From NCBI GenBank assembly GCA_003136915.1, contig PLEB01000114.1, forward strand, positions 1 to 5,299: DNA of 5,299 bases. Direction: 5' to 3'. The DNA comes from Chitinophagaceae bacterium (GTDB lineage Bacteria; Bacteroidota; Bacteroidia; Chitinophagales; Chitinophagaceae). Below, piece by piece: positions 1 to 5,299 of this stretch (position 1 is the stretch's first letter; every line of letters starts with the position of its first letter). Position numbers and translations under genes: made by a program. The notes beneath the pieces were generated by a model. That model did not search any database. It was not told where the DNA came from and saw only the letters and a program-made list of their open reading frames with translations.

Positions 1-1198
1 TATTGCTCAGGGCGGCATTTACTTTTCTTTTCTGTGGCTTGAGGAAGGTAAAATTGAGGCGGGGGTCCAGTTCGGGATCGTCAGTGAAATGATTGATCGT
101 GGGTGGCACGATATCATGCACAACACTCATGATGCAGGCAATGGCTTCCACTACGCCTGCGGCGCCGAGACAATGTCCGGTCATTGATTTTGTTGAACTT
201 ATATTGGCCTTAAAAGCATGCTCGCCAAAAACATCCATGATCGCTCTGACTTCGGAAATATCGCCGAGCGGGGTGGAGGTACCATGGGTATTGATATAGT
301 CAATATCGGCAGCGGTCATCTGCGCGTCGCGCAAAGCCGCATTCATTACGTTCTTGGCTCCCAATCCCTCGGGATGAGGTGCGGTGATATGATGTGCATC
401 TGCTGTTGCGCCACATCCTGCAATCTCCGCATATATCCGGGCTCCCCGGGCTCTTGCGTGTTCGAGTTCTTCCAGAATCAAAACTCCGGCACCCTCTCCC
501 ATAACAAAACCATCCCGGTCTTTATCATACGGTCTGCTGGCCGTTTTGGGGCTGTCATTCCGCTCACTGAGGGCCTTCATCGCATTGAAACCGCCGACAC
601 CCGCTTCGCTGATCACACTTTCCGATCCGCCAGTGAGAATAATATCAGCCATACTCAAACGGATCAGGTTGAACGATTCCATGATGGCATTCGTGGAAGA
701 GGCGCAGGCGCTGACAACCGCAAAATTTGGTCCGCGGAAACCATACCTTATGGAAATATGACCTGCAGCGATGTCCAGGATCATCTTGGGAATGAAGAAA
801 GGATTGTATCGCGGTGTGCCATCACCAAGCGCAAAATGTACCACCTCTTCCTGGAAGGTGATAAGGCCCCCGATACCGCTGGCAAATACAACGCCCACCC
901 GATCGGAATTCACATTTTGCCTGGTGATGCCGGCATCTGCAACAGCCTGATCACTCGCGCCGACGGCAGTTTGTGCAAAGCGGTCAAGCCGCCGTGATTC
1001 TTTTTTCTCCAGAAAATTAAGCGGATCAAAGTTCTTCAACTCGCAGGCAAAACGCGTTTTGAATTTAGTTGCGTCGAACAGCGTAATGTAATCCGCACCT
1101 GAAACTCCGTTGAGCAAACCATTCCAGTAATCATTCAGATTATTACCCAAGGGAGTAAGCGCTCCGATTCCTGTAACGACAACTCTTTTCAATTCCAT
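1..1198 (-). CDS. fabF: Beta-ketoacyl-ACP synthase II (FabF), C-terminus cut by window edge
   Basis: FabF condenses malonyl-ACP with a growing acyl-ACP, releasing CO2, in the elongation cycle of cytosolic type II fatty acid synthesis. I read 399 full codons from the ATG at 1198-1196. The protein opens MELKRVVVTGIGALTPLG, the usual thiolase-fold start. The catalytic triad is intact: nucleophile Cys165 in VVSACASSTN, His305 in NTHGTSTPLGD and His342 in STKSMTGH, with the conserved Lys337 beside it. A DKDRDGFVMGEGAG stretch lies near residues 225-238. The family is usually about 410-420 residues, so roughly 15-20 are missing, including the C-terminal GFGG-type loop. No Shine-Dalgarno sequence precedes the ATG, as is common in Bacteroidota. 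It lies 106 bases downstream of acpP on the same strand and is probably cotranscribed with it. FabB is an alternative name for the activity, but the sequence and the acpP linkage favour FabF. Confidence 0.96.
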   Translation of the reverse strand, partial: MELKRVVVTGIGALTPLGNNLNDYWNGLLNGVSGADYITLFDATKFKTRFACELKNFDPLNFLEKKESRRLDRFAQTAVGASDQAVADAGITRQNVNSDRVGVVFASGIGGLITFQEEVVHFALGDGTPRYNPFFIPKMILDIAAGHISIRYGFRGPNFAVVSACASSTNAIMESFNLIRLSMADIILTGGSESVISEAGVGGFNAMKALSERNDSPKTASRPYDKDRDGFVMGEGAGVLILEELEHARARGARIYAEIAGCGATADAHHITAPHPEGLGAKNVMNAALRDAQMTAADIDYINTHGTSTPLGDISEVRAIMDVFGEHAFKANISSTKSMTGHCLGAAGVVEAIACIMSVVHDIVPPTINHFTDDPELDPRLNFTFLKPQKRKVNAALSN

Positions 1199-1233
1199 AA
1201 AGTGTATTGCGCGGAAAATAATTAATGTGATAA

Positions 1234-1271
1234 ATCCGCTTTCTCAGACTTTATGCCCTCGAAAAGCGGAT
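1234..1271 (-). promoter_or_regulatory. Inverted repeat (possible attenuator or processing hairpin) between acpP and fabF
   Basis: The arms ATCCGCTTT (1234-1242) and AAAGCGGAT (1263-1271) are perfect 9-base reverse complements separated by 20 bases. Read in the direction of acpP-fabF transcription, the hairpin starts 33 bases after the acpP stop codon and ends 35 bases before the fabF ATG. It is followed by an AT-rich stretch without a clean U-run, so it is not a textbook intrinsic terminator. A partial terminator, an mRNA processing site or a stabiliser of the acpP 3' end would each fit, because AcpP is normally needed in much larger amounts than FabF. The repeat is seen directly; its function is inferred. 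Confidence 0.4.
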
Positions 1272-1304
1272 CAACTGGTCATGCGCAGCACAAGACTCAC
1301 CAAC

Positions 1305-1541
1305 CTATTTGGCGTGCTCTTCCAGGTATGCTATGGCTTGTCCGACTGTAGTTATGGTTTCTGCCTGTTCATCGGGAATTGAAATATTAAATTCCTTCTC
1401 GAATTCCATAATTAATTCCACCGTGTCAAGTGAATCGGCGCCCAGATCGTTGGTAAAAGAGGCCTCATTGGTCACTTCAGCTTCCTCTACTCCTAACTTA
1501 TCCACTATAATTTTTTTGACTCGTGTTGCGATGTCTGACAT
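1305..1541 (-). CDS. acpP: Acyl carrier protein (AcpP)
   Basis: AcpP is the small acidic cytosolic protein that carries acyl intermediates on a 4'-phosphopantetheine arm through fatty acid synthesis, and supplies acyl groups for lipid A and phospholipids. The 78-residue product is typical in length. The attachment serine is Ser37 in the motif [11 protein letters not shown], followed by the acidic recognition helix II ([16 protein letters not shown]). The frame stays open upstream to an ATG at 1601, which would add 20 residues. I chose the ATG at 1541 because [12 protein letters not shown] is the usual family start and the extension runs through the predicted promoter. The leader is A-rich (TTTACAAAA just before the ATG) with no Shine-Dalgarno sequence. 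It is first in an apparent acpP-fabF operon and divergent from the GNAT gene. Confidence 0.97.
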   Translation of the reverse strand: MSDIATRVKKIIVDKLGVEEAEVTNEASFTNDLGADSLDTVELIMEFEKEFNISIPDEQAETITTVGQAIAYLEEHAK

Positions 1542-1688
1542 TTTTGTAAAGTTTAGTTTCGGGTGCAAAAATATAATTTTTGAACTAAACAGCACCAACA
1601 AGCCATTTCAATTTTATTTTTTGATTTGGATTATATACCGGAATTTGCAATTTCCGCTGTAAGATAGCATAAATCAACCCATTACCTC
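1542..1688. other. Divergent intergenic region between acpP and the GNAT gene
   Basis: This AT-rich spacer of 147 bases separates the divergent starts of acpP (minus) and the acetyltransferase gene (plus). It holds the acpP promoter described separately. Towards the plus-strand gene I found no good TTG/TAnnTTTG pair and no Shine-Dalgarno sequence before the ATG at 1689. Plus-strand TATAAT at 1572-1577 is not convincing as a promoter in this lineage. I see no tRNA, riboswitch or repeat here. Confidence 0.6.
1566..1598 (-). promoter_or_regulatory. Bacteroidota-type promoter for acpP-fabF
   Basis: On the minus strand a TTG (1596-1598) is followed after 22 bases by TATTTTTG (1566-1573). This matches the Bacteroidota primary-sigma pattern TTG-N17-23-TAnnTTTG at the -33 and -7 positions. 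Transcription would start near 1560, giving a leader of roughly 20 bases before the acpP ATG at 1541. The match and spacing are seen directly; promoter activity is inferred. The region is AT-rich, so a chance match is possible, but its position just upstream of a highly expressed gene supports it. Confidence 0.6.
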
Positions 1689-2117
1689 ATGGCCCTCAGG
1701 CTTATTGATTACGGATCCCCCGAGTATGAACAAATGGTGCGTTTGAGGTATGAAATGCTGAGAAAGCCGCTGGGACTGAGCTTCAGCCCCGAAGAATTGG
1801 AAAAAGAAAAGGATGATGTGCTTATGGGGGCCTTCGAAGATGACCGGATCCTGGGTTGTTGCCTCCTTACACCGCTGGATCCCCAAACCCTCCGGCTCCG
1901 TCAGATGGCCGTACCCAATAACCTGCAGGGAAAGGGTATTGGACGCGCACTCATGATCTTTGCTGAAAATATTGCGCGGGACATGGGATATAATTCCCTC
2001 ATGATGCATGCCCGGATCACTGCCACCGGATTCTACGAAAAGCTGGGATATGTGAAAATAGACGGCGAATTCACAGAAGTGACTATCAAACATGTGATCA
2101 TGGAAAAAAAACTGTGA
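1689..2117 (+). CDS. GNAT-family N-acetyltransferase, substrate unknown
   Basis: This 142-residue protein is a single GNAT domain, a cytosolic enzyme that would transfer acetyl from acetyl-CoA to an amine. The acetyl-CoA pyrophosphate-binding motif A is clear: LRLRQMAVPNNLQGKGIG at residues 68-85, with the Q-x-x-G-x-G/A core as Q80-G81-K82-G83-I84-G85. The motif B region follows as HARITATGFYEKLGYVKIDGEF (residues 107-128), whose FYEKLGY is characteristic of the superfamily. The N-terminal MVRLRYEMLRKPLGL (16-30) resembles the substrate-side helices of small stand-alone GNATs. The ATG at 1689 is the first in frame after a TAG 24 bases upstream; the next Met, residue 16, would remove the first strand. 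It is monocistronic, divergent from acpP and convergent with mfd. Neither neighbour reveals the substrate, and I do not recognise a named ortholog. Confidence 0.9.
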   Translation: MALRLIDYGSPEYEQMVRLRYEMLRKPLGLSFSPEELEKEKDDVLMGAFEDDRILGCCLLTPLDPQTLRLRQMAVPNNLQGKGIGRALMIFAENIARDMGYNSLMMHARITATGFYEKLGYVKIDGEFTEVTIKHVIMEKKL

Positions 2118-2121
2118 TCAT
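2094..2121 (+). terminator. Weak stem-loop over the GNAT stop codon
   Basis: Two copies of TGATCA (2095-2100 and 2115-2120) can pair. G-C and wobble pairs extend this to a stem of about 10 pairs, three of them G-U, closing a loop of eight A residues (2104-2111). The second arm contains the GNAT stop TGA. Downstream is only TTTCTT, so a U-tract is poorly developed. On the minus strand the wobble pairs become mismatches and the U8 lies in the loop, making it weaker there. It is the only terminator-like structure I see at this junction; function is uncertain. Confidence 0.25.
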
Positions 2122-5100
2122 TTCTTATCCGCTACCAGGATCTTTTGCTGATCTTCCTTCCTCACTGAACGGTGCATCCCTTGCATAATTTCAAGCAATT
2201 TTTTCATAGATCCGACTTCACCCAGGATCAGCATAAACAATTTTCCGTTTTGTTTGAGCCTGGCCTGACGCATTTGTTTTTGAATGAAGTCGAGCAGGCC
2301 CCTGAAGATTTCAGACTCGAAGTATTTTGAGTCGGGCCGGTTGATAAAATATAACCTGACTGTTTTATCCTTAAAGATCAATTTCTCAAAACCCAGCTCC
2401 ACAGCAAGTTTGCGGATGCGCACCGTATCAAACAGATCCTCCACCTCCTCCGGAACCGGACCGAAGCGGTCCTGCAGTTCCTGATGAAATTCCAGGAGTT
2501 CAGCTTCTGTTTCGCAATTATCCAGTCGCGTATAAAGCGACAACCTTTCTGTAACGCTTTCCACATAATCGTCCGGAATAAGTATTTCCAGATCCGTATC
2601 TATTGTGCAATCCTGCGCCTCTTCTTCCTGAATGGCAATTTCTTCCTTGAATAAATCCTGGAAAGAAGTCCGCTTCAGTTCCCGGATGGCTTCATTCAAA
2701 ATTTTCTGATACATTTCAAATCCCATTTCCACCATGAATCCACTTTGCTCTCCGCCGAGCATGTTACCTGCACCACGGATATCAAGATCGCGCATGGCGA
2801 TCTGAAACCCGCTTCCCAAATCAGTATGTTGTTCAAGCGTCTGAAGCCTTTTCCGGGCATCGGCAGGCAGCGTGGCCAAGCAGGGCGCCAGGAGATAGCA
2901 AAATGCTTTCCGGTTACTCCTGCCCACCCTGCCGCGCAACTGGTGCAGGTCGCTCAGACCGAACTGATGCGCGTTATTTACGATGATCGTATTTACATTG
3001 GGAATGTCCACCCCGCTCTCAACAATATTAGTACATACCAGCACGTCGTATTTGCGGTCAATAAAGTTCATGATCCTTTCCTCCAGATCATTTCCGTCCA
3101 TTTGTCCATGTGCATACCCAATGCTTATGTCCGGGCAGAGTTCCTGCAAAATGCCGGTCATTTCCTTTAATCCCTGGATGCGGTTGAAAATGAAGAAAAC
3201 CTGTCCGCCCCTTTCGATCTCATAATATAAAGCTTCGCGGATAAAATCTTCGTTATATACCATCACTTCCGTTTGGATGGGCTGCCGGTTTGGGGGAGCT
3301 GTATTGATAATGCTCAGGTCCCTTGCACCCATGAGGCTAAACTGCAGGGTTCTCGGAATCGGCGTTGCAGTCAGGGTAAGACAGTCCACACTCGTCCGCA
3401 GGGTCTTTATCTTTTCTTTATGGGCCACGCCAAATTTCTGTTCTTCATCAATCACAAGCAATCCCAGATCCTTAAACTTCACATCCTTTCCAAGGATCGA
3501 ATGGGTGCCGATGATGATATCGATCTTTCCTTCCGCAAGCCGCTGATAAGTATCTTTTTTGTCTTTGGAGGATTTAAAGCGGTTTACATAATCCACTGTT
3601 ACCGGGAATTCTTTCAGCCGGTCTCCGAAAGTTTTGTAATGCTGAAAAGCGAGGATGGTCGTAGGAACCAACACCGCCGCCTGCTTGCCGTCGAGGCATG
3701 CCTTGAATGCGGCCCGAATGGCCACTTCTGTTTTTCCAAATCCCACATCCCCGCAAACCAGTCGGTCCATCGGTGAAGGAGATTCCATATCTTTTTTTAC
3801 ATCGGCAATGGATTTACTCTGATCGGGTGTGTCTTCATAAATAAATGAAGCTTCCAATTCCGTCTGCATATAATTATCAGGCGAAAATGCAAATCCATGC
3901 TGAGCCTTGCGTGCAGCGTAGAGCTTGATGAGATCGAATGCGATTTCTTTGACCCGGGTTTTGGTTTTTTCTTTGAGCCGCTGCCAGGCATCGCTGCCCA
4001 GCTTGCTCACTTTTGGCACACTGCCTTCTTTGCCGGTATACTTAGAAATTTTATGAAGCGAATTTATGTTTACATATAGAATGTCATTGTCCTTATACAA
4101 GATTCGCACGGCTTCCTGCAGTCTTCCGTTCACTTCCATTTTCTGCAACCCGCTGAAGATGCCCACACCATGGTCGATATGCGTCACAAAATCTCCGGGT
4201 TGCAATTCGCGCAGGGTGCGCAGCGTTATGGCCTTGCTTTTATTGTAAGCCTGCTTGATCTTGTATTTGTGATATCGTTGAAAGATCTGGTGATCGGTAT
4301 AACACACGATCTTCAGGTCCTCGTCAATAAATCCTTCGTGGATGGAACTCGCGATGGGATCAAAGCGGATGCCCGATTTCAAATCTTCGAAAATGGTATA
4401 TAGCCTTTCGAGTTGTTTTGGATTATCGGCGAAAAGAAAGATCCGGAATTTTTTGGCTTCCCAACTTTCCAGGTCCCTGATGAGGAGATCAAATTGCCGG
4501 TTAAATACGGGCTGCGGGCGCGTATGGAATTCGATGGAAAAAGCAGCAGGATCCGGTGATTGCTGAAATCCGAATTCAACCAGGTGCTTTGTTTTTGTTG
4601 CTTCATCGAATGAACCCAGGGAAATGAAATCGTCTGCGGAAATCGTTTTCTTTATCGGTGCGTCTTCAGCGGGCACCAGCTCCTTTAGCGCTCCGGATCT
4701 TAATAATTCCTGAAGTTCATTTGACTGGATTTCGAGTTTTTCCCTTATAAAGTTCCGGTTATGCATCCAGATCACGGTGTTCTCCGGAAGGAATTCGAAA
4801 AGGGAGACCTTTTTTTCCGTATCAAACTGTGTTTCAATATTAGGGATGATATTTACCTGTATTAATCTGCGTTCACTCAATTGCGATTCCGGATCAAAAA
4901 TGCGGATCGAATCCACTTCATTTCCAAAGAGCTCGATACGGTATGGTTTTTCATTGCCAAAAGAATAAATATCCAGGATACCCCCGCGCAAAGAAAACTG
5001 TCCGGGCTCGTAAACAAAATCCGTTCTTTCAAAACCGTACCCCAACAGGGATTCCATAAGGGCCTCCGGCCGGATAGTCTCTCCCGATTTAATCCTTATC

Positions 5101-5299
5101 ATGTTATCCGCAAGGGTTTCCGGGAGCACCACTTTTTCAAACAAGGCCTCGGGGTAACTGAAGATCATTTTCTTGTTTCCGCCCCCACTCCAGCGGGTCA
5201 GCGCTTCTGTACGAAGCATGACATGGCTGCTGTTAAGCTGATGATATGTCTTGCCGTTCTTAAAGGAAGAGGGGAAATAGAATATATCCAACCCCTTGC
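2118..5299 (-). CDS. mfd: Transcription-repair coupling factor Mfd, N-terminus cut by window edge
   Basis: Mfd is a cytosolic ATP-driven DNA translocase that removes RNA polymerase stalled at lesions and recruits UvrA for nucleotide excision repair. The frame is open to the right edge, giving 1059 visible residues; the family is about 1100-1180, so the N-terminus is missing and the TTG at 5291 is an internal Leu, not a start. Counting from that Leu: a UvrB-like module (about 1-210, with FVYEPGQFSLRGGILDIYSFG near 92-112); the RNA-polymerase-interacting domain from about 360 (LQPGDFVTHIDHGVGIFSG); Walker A GDVGFGKT (514-521); Walker B DEEQ (615-618); motif III TATPIPRTL (641-649); motif VI QLRGRVGR (784-791); the translocation motif RDLDIRGAGNMLGGEQSGF (834-852); and the TRCF C-terminal domain (about 900-1000), which masks the UvrA site. 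All helicase motifs look intact. It ends at TGA 2120-2118, abutting the convergent GNAT gene. Confidence 0.97.
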   Translation of the reverse strand, partial: KGLDIFYFPSSFKNGKTYHQLNSSHVMLRTEALTRWSGGGNKKMIFSYPEALFEKVVLPETLADNMIRIKSGETIRPEALMESLLGYGFERTDFVYEPGQFSLRGGILDIYSFGNEKPYRIELFGNEVDSIRIFDPESQLSERRLIQVNIIPNIETQFDTEKKVSLFEFLPENTVIWMHNRNFIREKLEIQSNELQELLRSGALKELVPAEDAPIKKTISADDFISLGSFDEATKTKHLVEFGFQQSPDPAAFSIEFHTRPQPVFNRQFDLLIRDLESWEAKKFRIFLFADNPKQLERLYTIFEDLKSGIRFDPIASSIHEGFIDEDLKIVCYTDHQIFQRYHKYKIKQAYNKSKAITLRTLRELQPGDFVTHIDHGVGIFSGLQKMEVNGRLQEAVRILYKDNDILYVNINSLHKISKYTGKEGSVPKVSKLGSDAWQRLKEKTKTRVKEIAFDLIKLYAARKAQHGFAFSPDNYMQTELEASFIYEDTPDQSKSIADVKKDMESPSPMDRLVCGDVGFGKTEVAIRAAFKACLDGKQAAVLVPTTILAFQHYKTFGDRLKEFPVTVDYVNRFKSSKDKKDTYQRLAEGKIDIIIGTHSILGKDVKFKDLGLLVIDEEQKFGVAHKEKIKTLRTSVDCLTLTATPIPRTLQFSLMGARDLSIINTAPPNRQPIQTEVMVYNEDFIREALYYEIERGGQVFFIFNRIQGLKEMTGILQELCPDISIGYAHGQMDGNDLEERIMNFIDRKYDVLVCTNIVESGVDIPNVNTIIVNNAHQFGLSDLHQLRGRVGRSNRKAFCYLLAPCLATLPADARKRLQTLEQHTDLGSGFQIAMRDLDIRGAGNMLGGEQSGFMVEMGFEMYQKILNEAIRELKRTSFQDLFKEEIAIQEEEAQDCTIDTDLEILIPDDYVESVTERLSLYTRLDNCETEAELLEFHQELQDRFGPVPEEVEDLFDTVRIRKLAVELGFEKLIFKDKTVRLYFINRPDSKYFESEIFRGLLDFIQKQMRQARLKQNGKLFMLILGEVGSMKKLLEIMQGMHRSVRKEDQQKILVADKK

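Noticed and set aside
218..997. Long plus-strand open frame of 259 codons
   Set aside because: It lies wholly antisense to fabF, whose frame contains the full catalytic triad. The translation has no recognisable domain and is a shadow of the real gene.
1572..1577. TATAAT on the plus strand as a promoter for the GNAT gene
   Set aside because: It lies more than 100 bases before the start in an AT-rich region, overlaps the acpP promoter on the other strand, and is not the promoter form used by Bacteroidota.
1542..1601. N-terminal 20-residue extension of AcpP from an ATG at 1601
   Set aside because: Known AcpP proteins begin at the MSDIA-type start, and the extension would overlap the predicted promoter and its transcription start.
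1309..1662. Plus-strand open frame of 117 codons over acpP and its upstream region
   Set aside because: It is antisense to acpP, then runs into AT-rich intergenic sequence, with low-complexity Ser/Phe-rich translation and no domain.
1674..2093. Minus-strand open frame of 139 codons opposite the GNAT gene
   Set aside because: Nearly the same length as the GNAT gene, but the plus frame has the acetyl-CoA motif and the FYEKLGY motif, while this one shows no family signature.
2745..3170. Plus-strand open frame of 141 codons inside mfd, and others like it at 3273-3776
   Set aside because: Both are antisense to conserved helicase motifs of mfd and show no independent protein signature.
1..5299. 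Mobile element, CRISPR array, phage gene or novel defence system
   Set aside because: I saw no transposase, integrase, regularly spaced repeats, tRNA or att-like sites. All four genes are intact housekeeping or common accessory families, and I noticed no abrupt change in composition.

Overview
The window carries four protein genes and nothing that looks mobile or foreign. It suggests a member of the Bacteroidota, possibly a Chitinophagaceae/Sphingobacteriia-type lineage. Four things point there: the wording of the Mfd and FabF proteins (for example the FTDDPELDP stretch near the FabF C-terminus and TTILAFQHY in the Mfd helicase), the acpP-fabF gene pair, A-rich leaders without Shine-Dalgarno sequences, and a TTG-N22-TAnnTTTG promoter in front of acpP. 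Genus-level placement is not possible from this sequence alone.

Layout, left to right. Positions 1-1198 (minus strand) hold fabF, the elongating beta-ketoacyl-ACP synthase II, missing only its last few residues at the left edge. A 106-base gap (1199-1304) contains a perfect 9-bp inverted repeat. Positions 1305-1541 (minus) hold acpP, acyl carrier protein, transcribed ahead of fabF. A 147-base divergent region (1542-1688) carries the acpP promoter. Positions 1689-2117 (plus) hold a small GNAT-family acetyltransferase of unknown substrate. Positions 2118-5299 (minus) hold mfd, the transcription-repair coupling factor, whose N-terminus is cut off by the right edge. The GNAT and mfd stop codons abut with no base between them.

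AcpP and FabF work together: AcpP carries the growing acyl chain as a thioester on its phosphopantetheine arm, and FabF condenses it with malonyl-ACP in type II fatty acid synthesis. Mfd acts separately, removing RNA polymerase stalled at DNA lesions and recruiting UvrA. The GNAT protein has no visible functional link to either.

This is an ordinary core-genome region. I found no evidence of a new system. The points worth a second look are regulatory: the acpP-fabF intergenic hairpin, the acpP promoter, and the abutting convergent gene ends with a stem-loop.
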